NCBI RefSeq assembly: GCF_036850765.1 | Contig: NC_089493.1 | Span: 267,146,534 to 267,210,533, forward strand | Direction of reading: 5' to 3' | Length of the DNA stretch: 64,000 nucleotides | From: Saccopteryx bilineata | Lineage: Eukaryota; Chordata; Mammalia; Chiroptera; Emballonuridae | In this document: in pieces, positions 12,792 to 63,528 of the stretch | How positions within the stretch are numbered: the first letter of the stretch is position 1 | How the letters are laid out: each line of letters begins with the position of its first letter | Program-made: the position numbers and the translations under genes | The notes under the pieces: generated by a model | Database searches by the model: none | Told to the model about the DNA's origin: nothing | Seen by the model: only the letters and a program-made list of their open reading frames with translations

Positions 12792-13147
12792 GTTGTGTTT
12801 ATTTGTTTTTGTTGTTGTTTTTTCAGAGCCAGAGAGAGTCAGAGAAAGGGATAGATAGGGACAGACAGAAAGGAACGGAAAGAAATGAGAAGCATCAATC
12901 ATCAGTTTTTTGTTGCGACACCGTAGTTGTTCATTGATTGCTTTCTCATATGTGCCTTGACCACGGGCCTTCAGCAGACCAAGTAACCCCTTGCTCAAGC
13001 CAGCGACCTTGGGTCCAAGCTGGTGAGCTTTGCTCAAACCAGATGAGGCTGCTCTCAAGCTGGCAACCTCGGGGTCTCGAACCTGGGTCCTCCGCATCCC
13101 AGTCTGATGCTCTATCCACTGCGCCACCGCCTGGTCAGGCTGCAAAG
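12792..13147 (-). mobile_element. tRNA-related SINE, type C
   Basis: Minus-strand full copy ending ccaccgcctggtcaggc. Short gggagttt target-site copies flank it at 12784 and 13148. Confidence 0.9.
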
Positions 13148-16100
13148 GGAGTTTTTAAATGGGCCGAGCTGGGAGGTTCATCTGCAGCCCTGATTTTTTG
13201 TCTGTACCTCCTTGCCACCTCTGCCCTCATCTGTACTATTCACTTCTGCAGAGCCACGCGTCACTGGGGCAGGTCAGGTACTCAGCAGGACAAACACCTG
13301 TCCGTCCCCACACCCAGGTGTCCAGGCCATGGGCAGCAGAAAGGACAGGCACAAGGATACCTCTCCTTAGCCTCCCAGCTGGCTCGGAACACCAAGTACA
13401 GGAGGTTTGGGATTGGAAACCTAGATAAATTGATGTCCACTCTCCCTGCCCTCAGGGCCGACTAGGGTGGGCTTTCCGGGCCTGACCTGTGGTTGTCTCC
13501 CACCTGGAGGCAGGCCTGCCTTGGGTAGTGGCGGCAGTGACTCAGACGTGGACATGAGCGCTTGGCTAATCTTTGGCTCGGGGACCAGGCTGGCCTCCAG
13601 CTCTCAGCGGCCAGCAGAGCTGCCACTGTCTAGGCAAGGAATCCTGGCGAGGGAGGGAGGTGGTGCGTAGGCAAGCCGAGGAGACTGGAAACGGGATGTT
13701 AGAGCTGCAAGCGTCCCCGGAGACCTGGCTGTACCTGGCTGTACATCAGGATCATGGTGTGGGCCCCGCTGTGGACCTGTCACCTCAGGGCTTCTGGGGC
13801 CCAGGAATCTGGGGGTTGGAACTGGCAGGTGTTGGCAGCAGCTATAGTACCTGCCTGCCTCCCTCGCAAATGGGTGAGCGAGGCTGCAGGCTGAGTGCTG
13901 GGGAGGTTTCACCCAGCCTGTGCCCGCAGCTGGGAACCCGGGCTCTGCCCGCATGCTCCAGCATTGGCCTTGGGAGCTTCTGTCCCCTCTGGCCAGACCC
14001 TCAGACACAGCAAGATCTCCCTAGATAAAGTGGCCCTGCCTCCTCCTTTGGGAGGCCCTCCTCTTTGTCCCCACCTTGGAGGAGTCCCCAGGGCTGTCTC
14101 TGACCTTACTAATTGACACGGAATATTTTGGATCTGAAGGCTGGATCTAATGTCCATCACCATCTAACGTCTTCCTTATTGGTGTCTGTCCTTGTTCTCA
14201 GAGGCTGAGAGCGGCGTTTGGGCAGCTGGCCCTGCCGGCCCCTGTGTGGTGGGCTGACCAGCCACCCTGTTTGGCTGGGACTGAGGGGTTTCTGGCCTAT
14301 ACCCAGGGAAGTCTCAGGTGAACCAGGGCAGGTTGGTCAGCCTGGCTGAGTGTCAGCTACGGATCGAATCAGCTGGTCTTTCTGTTTTCCGTGTCCTGGT
14401 GAGTGAGAGGAAGGAGTACAGTCCTCCTCCCGTGAAAGACCAGGCTTGGAGACAGACAGACAGAAGGATAGACCTCATCCCACTACCCAGTGTCGGGGGT
14501 CTTGAGCAAGTCCCTTCCTTGTCTCTGTGACGGGCGGCAGCTCACACACAGCGCTGCTTCACCCCAGACATTCTGACAGGCAGCTAGGTGTTACCAGGGC
14601 TGTCGGTCCTGGGACCGCACTTGAAAGAGCATCTGTCCAGGACACCCATCTCCAGGGCTACTCCTCCGCGATCTAACCACATCCCAAGTTGCAGTCTCCC
14701 AAATATCTCTTGTTCTTTGAGAACCAGGCAAGCCAGAAGTTGTCAGCCACTCTGCCTGTGGCTTGCAGATGTCCTGGCTCCTACCTGAAGTGGCTGACTG
14801 TCCCGCTTGTTAGTTCCCGAATATTTGTTGAGTGCCCACGAAAACCCACGCAGCGGTCCGAGGCAGAGGGGATACGGCAAACCCGAGAGGCCTGGCCTCT
14901 GGCTTCCCAGAGCTCACATTCTAGTTGAGGAAACCAGATGAGGCCACAAACAAGTCACGTCAGATCCATGAAGAAAATAAAGGAAGACATGAGGAGCTAG
15001 TGTATGGGATGGGTGGAGGCTGCCGGTGTGGCTTCGTGATCAAGGAAGGCTCCAAGGAGCTGGTGACGGGGCTGAGGCCTGGTGGAGCCAGGGAGGCAGT
15101 GGGGGGAGTGGAGGCCAGCCCAGCCTTCTGCTATGGAGAATCTCACGGAGGAGGCCCCAGGCGGGCCCCGGGCACACAGGGTCTGCCGCTAGAAAAGGTG
15201 TTGCTCTCCATTCTGTGCACACTGTGAAACCACCAGAAGCTCCTGAGCAGGAGAGCAGCGTGAGATTTATGTGGCTGCTGTTTGCAGGGACCGTGGGGGG
15301 CACAGAAGGGCAGGGAGGCCATCGAGGGGGCTGCTTCCAGGGCGTGGGCAAGTGAGGGTGGCGGCCAGAGTTGGGCGCATTCTGGAGCTGAGCGGCGAGA
15401 CTCGCCCCAGACCGTTTTAGAAGCGACAGGGAGCGGACTGAGGGATGAGGCCTCGGTTTCCTCCTGAGCGCTCTGAGCGGCTGCCCGGAGAGATCTGAGC
15501 AGGAAACACGGCGGTGTTCCCGTGGGGTTTGCTTGTTAGGTGTTGAAGAGTAGTGGAGGAAGCCGGCAGGGGGTGGCATCTCAGGAGAGAAGGTGAGAGA
15601 GAGATTGAGAGTCATCAGCACATAGATTTAAAGCCAAGAGATTGCCTCGCAGTGAGGGAGGGTGTTGGACAGAGAAGAGGAGGAGGCCCAGGACCTGATA
15701 GTGTTTGGCAGTCGGTGCCAGGAAGGGGTGCCAGCAGGTGGGAGGAAAACCAGATGTGTGGCACGCTGGCAGCCTCAGTAGGTATTTGAGGACGGAGAGA
15801 GTGCTCATGTCTCTGCCTGCCTCTTGGCCCTTGTACACCTTGCCCACCCAGGAACCCAGGGCGGTTCATAGTCCCTTGTCGCTAAGGGCTTCCTGGCCAC
15901 TTGTGCCCCTAGTCAGGAGCTAGCCTCCTGTCAACTGTGGTGTCACATCTGATGTCCCCTCCCAGGTGCCACAGAGCAGCGCTTGGCCATCTCTAGCCTG
16001 GCCCCATCCTCCGTTCCCCTGTGTCTGGTGGCTTGGGCTATGGCCTCAGTTCTCACCGTCCCCTCCTCCGGGGACTTTTCTCTGTTGACGCTTGGGCCCT

Positions 16101-18177
16101 TGCCTCTTTGTGGACTGCCGATCCTACTCTGTGTTCTCTGTTCCGTATAGTATTTTGGCTTTGTTGGGTGACCTTTCTCCCTCCCTCATTTCCAGTTTAG
16201 AACTAACGTCGGTGTCAGGGGTTGACCCACTGTGGTCCCAGCAGACCTGGGTCTGGGTCTCCTGTGTACAGGGGTCACGGCTCATGGCTCCCAGCCCAGC
16301 ACTCTTGCCCCCTGCCTCTGCCACAGCAGCTCCAGCCATGTGGAACCTGGCCCTCTCTCAGGGGCCTGGGCTTTTGCAGCAGGATCTTCTCCTTCCTTTG
16401 TCCCTGAACACACCCACTTGCTCTGGACTGGGCCTCCTTGGGCTCTAGCCTAGGACAGAGGGTTCTGGGAGCCCAGGTGGCCAACACAAGGAGTCAGGAG
16501 ATGGTCCCTCCATCACCCCTCCCATCCTGACTCCCTGGATCCCTCCTAAATGGATTAGGAGCCGGCAGCCGGCTGGGGCGGCCTGGAGACCGGGACTGGA
16601 GCGCTGTCTGGTGCCTCCTGCTTTGCCCTGATTTGATTTGGACTCTAGCAGCTGGGAGGCTGGCAGCCAGAGGCCTTTCTGGGAATGGCTCAAGGGACTG
16701 GCAAGCAGTAGGTAGCTAGCAAAGCCCCTCAGCCAGTCACATCGTAGAAGGCCTCTGGCTATAGCACTGGGCTACCTCGCGGTCCATTAGCATGTTTTAT
16801 TCGTGGCCTGTCATACTTCTTAGCATCCTTAAACTTCTATAACATTGCAACTCAGGGGAAGCAATACATTTAATAAACATTTAGAAGTGAACCCGATGTA
16901 CATTTTGGCCAACTGCTGACAGGCCAGTTGTTAAAATCAATATTTATCCACAGCCAAACAGCAGACTTGGGCCAGGACTGAGGGCAGAGCCAAGCTCTGA
17001 TGTATCCCTAATTCCTTTTGCTGTTTCTGTAACTGAAGTCAGACACTTCTCACCTTGTCTGTGTGATGTGCTCGGACATTTGCTCTTCTCTGTCATCGAT
17101 TTCATAACCCTCTTGAAGGCCCTAGTCCTCGGTTTGGACCACAGTACCTTGGTCCGTCTTGTATGTCGGGCCCTGAGCTATGCCCTGGGGGTGCAGGAGT
17201 GACAGGCAGACTGGTCCCTGCCCTTACAGACCTTAAGGTCCAGGGGCAGCTGCAGTGATAGAAGACACTCTGGGCTTGTCACCCCTTAAGGCACCAGGCC
17301 CACCTGTCAACTGCTAGGTGCTGCTACCCAACCCCTATATCCCTAGTCATGGGCACAGACTTCTTGACCCTGATCTGCTGGAAGTAAGGAAGGCAGGATT
17401 CGCAGGCTCCCTCCAAGGCCCGCAGCCCTGGTCTCTGCTCACCCCCCTAAACCGGCTGCCAAGGACCTGTGCACAGAGCACTGGATGGGGCTGAGCCCAG
17501 ACAGGGAACCGACTGACCTCTGCCCTCTCCTTTGCTTGGATCGGGGAGGGGGCAGCTGGCTCAAAGGAAGGCTCTGGCCCTGGAGAGTCCTATGGGTGAG
17601 CCCCCTGGACCTGTTTCCTGGGGTCCGGAAAGGGAGGGGCGGGATGGACCAGGAATTGAAGGAGGCTGACCGTTGTATCTAGTGTGTGTTTAGGCCAGGC
17701 TGGGTGGTACAGGGGCAGCAGGCCTGTTTCCTGCCTGGGGAATTCCTGAGAGGGGCCCCCAGCAAGGGGCAGGATGCAGCTCTGTTTTTTAGGAGCCCTA
17801 CGACAAAGGGACAAAGTTCTGTGCGGGGGAAACCCTGGTCTCAGATGAAGCAACCTCTGTACCGCTGAGACAGCCCTGACAGCCAGGAAGTAGACTGTGG
17901 CTCCGAGGCCTCGGGGCAGTGGCCTGGCCTGGGGGAGCATGTGGCTTGAATCAGAGCTGTGGTGGAAGAGCTCATGGGCACCTGGGAGGCCAGCAAGGGC
18001 GCCTGGCCCAGGTGGGGCAGGAGAGGGCAGGAGGTAGGGTGGGAGGGGTGCCTTCCCAGCAGAGGCAACAGTGAGAAGCTGTGTGGGCAGTCAGTATGTG
18101 ACGAAGGGACGAGGAAAGGCACTCAGGGCAGGAGAAGGGGCCCTGGGACAGCTAGGGAGACATTGGTACATTTAGGG

Positions 18178-18559
18178 CAGGGGTCCCCAAACTTTTTACA
18201 CAGGGGGCCAGTTCACTGTCCCTCAGACCGTTGGAGGGCCGGACTATAAAAAAAACTATGAACAAATCCCTATGCATACTGCACATATCTTATTTTAAAG
18301 TAAAAAAAACAAACAAACAAACAAAAAAAAACAGGAACAAATACAATATTTAAAATAAAGAACAAGTAAATTTAAATCAACAAACTGACCAGTATTTCAA
18401 TGGGAACTATGGACCTGCTTTTGGCTAATGAGATGGTCAATGTGCTCCTCTCACTGACCACCAATGAAAGAGGTGCCCCTTCCGGAAGTGCGGCGGGGGC
18501 CGGATAAATGGTCTCAGGGGGCTGCATGTGGCCCACGGGCCGTAGTTTGGGGACCCCTG
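18178..18559 (+). mobile_element. hAT MITE, long form (382 bp)
   Basis: CAGGGGTCCCCAAAC...GTTTGGGGACCCCTG with exact 8-bp duplication ATTTAGGG at 18170 and 18560. Non-coding. Confidence 0.95.
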
Positions 18560-18914
18560 ATTTAGGGGATGGTGACACTTCAGATATCTGGAACAAGGGA
18601 GTCTGGCAGGAACCTTGAATACAAGGTTGAGTCAACAACTAATATGAGCAGTAGGGAGCCACAGAGGGTGTGTGAGCAAGAGAGAGCCCTGGCTAGAGCA
18701 GTGTGCATGGGGAAAGGTGATGGTTGGGGGGTGCTGGATAAGACTGGTCATGGTCCTGGGCTCAGCTCCAGGGCTGCAGACTTGGGGCACATGCTCTGGG
18801 CACATCTCGCAGTTACCCTGCCCCCTGTGCTCACACCTATACAGACCGTGTGCGCTCCGCTGCGTGTCTGGGCCTGTCCAGGCTCTAGTTTCATCTTGCA
18901 CAGAAAACCCTTAG

Positions 18915-57421
<38,507 letters not shown>

Positions 57422-58219
57422 TGAGTCCCCGCCAGGCCCGTGGGCCCTCTGGGCTCGCCCAGCCTCCAGGAGCAGCACAAACTGCCAGCTCTTCAGACTG
57501 GAGTAAGCCTTTGTTTTGTTTTTAAAGAGTGGCGTATTAATCAGGGCTTAGGATCAGCCAGGCAGGCACAAGGTTATCCAGACCCAGCCCGGGTCTGCCA
57601 GACTGATGCCCTCTCCGCCTCCAGTTTGCCAACACATGGGGTGGGACTGTGCCTGCCAGCTTGCTCCCCTGGGCCATTCTGAGTATCCCCTGGGCAGGTG
57701 CGTCACTGTCCTGGGCCAGGAGGTACCAGGGGACTGCTGAGGGCCATGCCCATTGTCCCAGGATTGGAAAAGATGACTGGCATTTCCAGATCCTTTCTGT
57801 TTCCTCGGGCATCTCAGTTTGTCAGTGAGAGCCCAGTGGGACTGTGTGCCCAGCTCAGCTACAGAGTCCCTCTGGAGGAGGTAGAGGCAGCTATTAATTT
57901 TTCAAAGGAGGGGAAGGACTTGGGGTAACCTGTTTGGTTTTGTTGTTTCTGTGTGTTACTGTCATGTCTTGTAAATTTAGGTTTGATTTGGTCAAAAATG
58001 GCAAGAATGAGGAGACTTAAGGATATTTTCTCCTTAGAGGGGTAGATGGCCCCCAAGTTGAGAAATTCCTGGTGTTCTTCACACCTAGAGTGGCAGGCTG
58101 GTGACAGAGCATAGGACAGGAGCTCACCCATGGGATCTGGTTTACATCAGGGGAAGTAGGGAAGGTGATGCTTCAGGAGATGATAGTGGATGCCTGCTTC
58201 CTTCCTTCAACAAATACAT

Positions 58220-58222
<3 letters not shown>

Positions 58223-58253
<31 letters not shown>

Positions 58254-58606
58254 TTCTGAAGTTGGAAACGGGGAGGCAGTCAGACAGACTCCCGCATGCG
58301 CCCGACCGGGATCCACCTGGCATGCCCACCAGGGGGCGATGCTCTGCCCATCTGGGGTGTCGCTCTGCTGCAACCAGAGCCATTCTAGCGCCTGAGGCAG
58401 AGGCCAAGGAGCCATCCTCAGCACCCGGGCCAACTTTGCTCCAGTGGAGCCTTGGCTGCAGGAGGGGAAGAGAGAGACAGAGAGGAAGGAGAGAGGGCAG
58501 GGTGGAGAAGCAGATGGGCGCTTCTCCTGTGTGCCCTGGCTGGGAATCGAACCCGGGACTCCTGCATGCCAGGCCGACGCTCTACCATTGAGCCAACCAG
58601 CCAGGG
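58223..58606 (-). mobile_element. tRNA-related SINE, type A
   Basis: Exact 15-bp duplication caacaaatacatctt at 58208 and 58607. Confidence 0.95.
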
Positions 58607-58639
58607 CAACAAATACATCTTGAATGCCAACATGTGCTA

Positions 58640-59600
58640 GGCTGTGATACAGCAGCAAATGCCACCAAGTCTTCCCCTTGAGTTGGCCAATCTCACCAAA
58701 TAAAATGACAATATAACATCAGGTAGAGATAAGTGCTATAATGAAGGGTAAAGGGACAGGCGAGGGTAAGGAGGAACCTATCTAAGGATGTGACATTGAA
58801 ACAGAGACCCAGTGAAGCAAGCCATGTCAGTATCTGGCGGAAGAGTGTACAGGGAACCGTAGGTGCAAAGGCCCTGAGGCAGGGACACACTTGCATGTTT
58901 GAGACTAGTAAGGGAGGAGTGGTAAATGGTGAGGCCCAAGAGATCGCAGGGACTAGATTATACAGGGTGTTGGGCTGGTTGAAAGAGTTTGGATTTTATT
59001 TCAAACTTAATGAGAACTCACTAGAAGGTTTTGAGGAGGGTGATATGATCTGGTCTTTTTTATTTTTAATTTTTTTAAATTTTCTAGCTGTGAGGCAAAA
59101 GGGACTCTGGGGGGGATAGGCAAGGGCAGAAGCTGGGATCAGCAAGGAGGCTTTACACTGGCCCAGGGACAGGGCAGCAGCTTGAATTGGATAAAGGTAG
59201 GGTGGAAGTATTGAAAGTTGTCAGATTCAGGCACAATTTTAAAGAATTTGCTGGTAGTATGTTAGATATGGGGAGTGAGAGGAATAGAGGCCTGAATGAC
59301 TCTAAGGTACTAGGCTGAGCAACTGGGCTGGCAGAGATGCCACTTTCTGAAATGGAGACGATGTGGAGGATGCAGGCAATAGTTGGGTCTGACGTGTGTT
59401 ATGTTTGAGATGTGTTGGGGCTTCCAGAGATGGACAGCATGTGGATAACAGGACTCACAATCTCAATGCTCAGTGGTGATGTCAGGGTGGAGACAGATCA
59501 TTGGGAGCTGTCAGCATTCAGGAGGGACATAGTACATGGAGACAGCTTGCCATCGTTGTTCCTTAAACCCAGAACCAAAAGCACTTGGCAGCTCGAAGGT
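58640..59600. repeat. Old dispersed repeat, family not named
   Basis: 'gtaggtgcaaaggccctgaggc', 'tatacagggtgttggg' and 'gttttgaggagggtgatatg' form a block also seen at 47690-48290, at about 34810-36030 (split by SINEs) and in parts at 14820-15650. It is widely dispersed in mammals, but I cannot assign the family. Confidence 0.6.
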
Positions 59601-59617
59601 AGGAGCCAAATCAGTAG

Positions 59618-59908
59618 CAAGTGACTCCCATATGTGCCCCGACTGGGGTCCACCTGGCAGTACCCATCTGGGGCTGATGCTCCATTGCTTGACAACAAAG
59701 CTATTTTATAGTACCTAAGCTGAGGCCATGGAGCCATCCTCAGCACCAGGGCCAATTTGCTTATTCGAGCCATGGCTGCAGGACTGGAAGAGAGGGGTGT
59801 GTGTGGAGAAACAGATGGTTGCTTCCCCTGTGTGCCCTGACCGAGAATCAAACCTGGGGCTTCCACACGCCAGGCTGACGTCCCACCGCTGAGCCAACCA
59901 GCCAGGGC
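59618..59908 (-). mobile_element. SINE, type A, old copy
   Basis: Minus-strand copy ending gccaaccagccagggcc with many substitutions. A D-like SINE follows at once. Confidence 0.85.
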
Positions 59909-60019
59909 CTACTTATGCATTTCTTAGTTAATTCTTGTATGTGCCCTGACCAAGGATTGAACTTAAAATTTTGGTGAATCAGAACAACACTCGAACCAAT
60001 GTAGCTACCAGGCCAGGGC
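59909..60019 (-). mobile_element. Short SINE, type D-like, worn
   Basis: gtgccctgaccaaggattgaac and taccaggccagggcc are readable despite heavy decay. Confidence 0.7.
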
Positions 60020-60340
60020 CAAAATTCACCTTTTTAAAATGTACAACTCTTTGAACTTAGACTCATCCATCACATGAACCACCACTGCAATCAAGCGACG
60101 AAGCAGTTTCCAAAAACTTTCCTGTGCCCCCTTGTTGGCAGCCCTAGTCCCTGGCAGCCACTAATCAACGTTCCATTATCATTTGCCTTTTCTAGACTGT
60201 CACGTCAATGTGACGGACACAGTGTGCAACCTTTGGCGTCTGGCTTCTTTCACTAAGCTTTTGAGATTCATCCATGTGGTTCTATATGCGTTCATTTATT
60301 TAAAAATAGAGTAGTTTTTAAACAGTGAGTGTAATTCCAG
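60020..60340. mobile_element. Old L1 3' remnant
   Basis: aaatgtacaactctttgaac, ctggcagccactaatcaacg and tctggcttctttcac are widespread L1M 3' text. Confidence 0.7.
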
Positions 60341-60672
60341 TTTCCTGAAAGCCACGTGAAGAAAGCGACGTACATAGGAGAGTGATTAGCCTCGTCAAAT
60401 CCAGCAGGTAGGGTGACGGGACTGAAGACTAGTTGAGGTGATTTTAAGAAATGATTCAAGGAGAGAGATTGAACACTTGGGTATCTTTATTTTGTTGTTC
60501 CTCAGTATAAAAATTACCAAAAATACTGTGGGGACTATTAAGTGAAAAATAGCCAGTTCTCATTAATCTCACTTTAAAAAAGGATACATTTGGGATGTGC
60601 TAGCATTAGATAGAAGTATGGCTACATAAATAATTTTGTGAATATACTAAACACTACAGATTGGCATACTTT

Positions 60673-61443
60673 TTTTTATTTATAAATACATTTTTATTAA
60701 TTTTAATGGGGTGACATCAATAAATCAGGGTACATATATTCAAAGAAAACATGACCAGGTTATCTTGTCCTTCAATTATGTTGCATACCCATCACCCAAA
60801 GTCAGATTGTCCTCCGTCACCTTCCACCTAGTTTTCTTTGTACCCCCCCCCCCCCGTAACCACCACACTCTTTTTTTTTTTTTTTCTTTTTCTTTTTTTG
60901 TACTTTTCTGAAGCTGGGAATGGGGAGAGACAGCCAGACAGACTCCCGCATGTGCCCAACCGGGATCCACCCGGCACGCCCACCAGGAGCGACGCTTTGC
61001 CCACCAGGGGGCGATGCTCTGCCCCTCCGGGGGGTTGCTCTGCCGCGACCAGAGCCACTCTAGCGCCTGGGGCAGAGGCCAAGGAGCCATCCCCAGTGCC
61101 CGGGCCATCTTTGCTCCAATGGAGCCTTGCTGCGGGAGGGGAAGAGAGAGACAGAGAGGAAGGAGGGGGGTGGGGGTGGAGAAGCAAATGGGCGCTTCTC
61201 CTATGTGCCCTGGCCGGGAATCGAACTCGGGTCCCCCACACGCCAGGCCGACGCTCTACCGCTGAGCCAACCGGCCAGGCCACCACCACACTCTTGTCCA
61301 TGTCTCTTAGTCTTGTTTTTATGTCCCACCGATGTATGGAATCATGCAGTTCTTGGTTTTTTCTGATTTACTTAGTTCACTCCGTATAATGTTATCGAGA
61401 TCCCACCATTTTGTTGTAAATGATCTGATGTCGTCATTTCTTG
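60673..61443 (-). mobile_element. L1 3' fragment with nested SINE
   Basis: aatggggtgacatcaataaat, acccatcacccaaagtcag and the later cttagttcactccgtataatg are L1 3' text. Exact 14-bp flanks gattggcatacttt at 60659 and 61444. Confidence 0.9.
60873..61281 (-). mobile_element. SINE, type A, nested in L1
   Basis: Exact 14-bp duplication accaccacactctt at 60859 and 61282 inside an L1 3' fragment. Confidence 0.95.
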
Positions 61444-61527
61444 GATTGGCATACTTTAAAAGTGATTTTTATGGTATGTAAAATACCATAAAGCATGTAT
61501 ATAAATGTCTTATGTATGTATGTACGT

Positions 61528-62303
61528 GTGAACGTTAGTTTGCTGGGGCCGCCATAACGAAGCACTACAGACTAGGTGGCTTAAACAACAGAAACTTATT
61601 TCTTTCAATTCTGTGGTGGCACAGTGGCTGGGTCACCAGTTTGAAACCCTGGGCTTGCCCGGTCAAGGCACATATGACAATGAACAACTAAAGTGAAGAA
61701 ACTATCGATTGATACTTCTTGCTTCCCCATCCCGCTGTAAAATCAGTGTTCCGTTATCATTTGGATTTTATTGATTTTTAGAGAGAGGAAAGAGAGAGAA
61801 AAAGGGGGGCAGAAGTGGCAAGCATCAGCTCGTAGTAGTTCCTTCCTGTATGTGCCTTGACCGGGCAAGCCCAGGGTTTCGAACCAGTGACCTCAGCGTT
61901 CCAGGTCGATGCTTTATCTACTGTGGCAGTATAAGTCAAGCCAATAAAATCTTAAAACAAAACAAAACTGTGGAGGCTAGATGTTCAAGATCAGGTTGTT
62001 GGCAGGTTTAGTTTCTCCCAAGGCCTCTCTCCTTGGCTCACAGACGGCCACCTCCTTGCTGTGTATTCAGATGGTCTTTTCTCTGTGCATACGCACTTCT
62101 GGTGTCTCTCTCTGCATGACCTAGTCTCCTCTTCTTATAAGGATGTCAGTCAGACGGATTGGGGCCCATCCTAATGTCCTCATTTAAATTTAATCACCTC
62201 TTTAAAAAAGACCCTATTTTCCAATACAGTCACATTCTGAGGTATTGGGGGTTAGGGTTTCAGCATATGAAATTTAGGGGGGACACAGTTCAGTCCATAA
62301 AAA
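61528..62303 (+). mobile_element. MLT1 (ERVL-MaLR) LTR, interrupted
   Basis: gttagtttgctggggccgcc start, ggcttaaacaacagaaac, ccttggctcacagacggcc, and the ending with tcacattctgaggtattggg match the MLT1 LTR pattern. Two B-type SINEs sit inside (61612-61968). Confidence 0.85.
61612..61968 (+). mobile_element. B-type SINE with a second, inverted B-type SINE inside
   Basis: + copy begins ggtggcacagtgg and its aataaaatcttaaaac tail reappears at 61945. Between lies a minus-strand copy (about 61762-61938) ending ctttatctactgtgg. Confidence 0.75.
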
Positions 62304-62436
62304 TATAAATGTTTTATATAACTGAGAAATTATTACCTGCGGGAGATATTACTAATGGATTGACACTCTTTCTGCCTGAATCTGACCTCCACATCTTTCT
62401 AAACAATACTCCAGACAACCGCTACCTGTTAATTAG

Positions 62437-62463
62437 ACACTTGATTTTAGCCGAAAGGTCGAT
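62437..62463 (-). pseudogene. U2 snRNA 5' fragment, diverged
   Basis: The minus strand matches 23 of 27 bases of the U2 5' region around GGCTAAGATCAAGTGT. The sequence beyond no longer aligns well. Confidence 0.6.
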
Positions 62464-62516
62464 TAGCCAATACCTGTTCATTCGAGTTGGCACAAAATCA
62501 AATTAAAACTTTCTAG

Positions 62517-62915
62517 GCCCTGGCCGGTTGGCTCAGTGGTAGAGCGTCGGCCTGGCATGCAGAGGTCCCGGGTTCGATTCCCGGCCAGGGAACACAGGAG
62601 AGGCGCCCATCTGCTTCTCCACCCCTCCCCCTCTCCTTCCTCTCTGTTTCTCTCTTCCCCTCCCGCAGCCGAGGCTCCATTGGAGCAAAGATGGCCCGGG
62701 CGCTGGGGATGGCTCCTTGGCCTCTGCCCCAGGCACTAGAGTGGCTCTGGTCACGACAGAGCGACGCCCTGGAGGGGCAGAGCATCCCCCCTGGTGGGCG
62801 TGCCGGGTGGATCCCGGTTGGGCGCATGCAGGAGTCTGTCTGACTGTCTCTCCCCATTTCCAGCTTCAGAAAAATACAAAACAAAAACAAAGCAAAAAAA
62901 AACAAACAAACAAAA
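62517..62915 (+). mobile_element. tRNA-related SINE, type A
   Basis: Near-consensus copy. Flanks aaaactttcta and aaaacttttta are imperfect target-site copies. Confidence 0.92.
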
Positions 62916-63334
62916 AACTTTTTAAACCTTTGGTCAAAAAGTACTAGTAACCCAGATCCTTGAACTTATATGCAAAATTTTTGTATTCTTTTGTGTATTT
63001 TTCTAGAGAGAAGGTCCCTTGCTTTTATCAAATTCTCCAAAGTTAAAAAACCCTTAGGGGGAAAATACCTTAGGAAATTTCAAACCATGGGTAGATAGAT
63101 TCTCATGGGTGGGAGAAGGAGGTCCAGGAACGTGGTGGTGGAAGGTTCCGGCTGAATGTACTGCAGTTTTGGTGCTGACCACCCAGAGTTAGCAGATCCC
63201 ACCGATTCAGGGCACAGGCCCCAACAAGAACACCTTCACTTCAGACTCCAGCCACAATTTAAGGGCCCTGGGCCACCTACACTTCTGAGCAACTGGCTCC
63301 CTATGACTTCCCCCAGGTTCAATAATTCGCTGGA

Positions 63335-63528
63335 GCCTGACCTGTGGTGGCGCAGTGGATAAAGTGTCGACCTGGAAATGCTGAGGTCGCCGGTTCGAAA
63401 CCCTGGGCTTGCCTGGTCAAGGCACATATGGGAGTTGATGCTTCCAGCTCCTCCCCACTTCTCTCTCTCTGTTTCTCTCTCTCCCCCTCTCTCTCCTCTC
63501 TAAAAATGAATAAATTAAAAAAAAAAAA
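63335..63528 (+). mobile_element. tRNA-related SINE, type B, young
   Basis: Exact 14-bp duplication aataattcgctgga at 63321 and 63529. Confidence 0.95.

Noticed and set aside
15300..15540. CpG-containing GC-rich stretch as an alternative promoter
   Set aside because: CpG density is modest and part of the area belongs to an old dispersed repeat. No first exon with a good donor is evident.
60838..61389. Open frames of 157-183 residues on both strands
   Set aside because: Generated by a SINE inside an L1 remnant.
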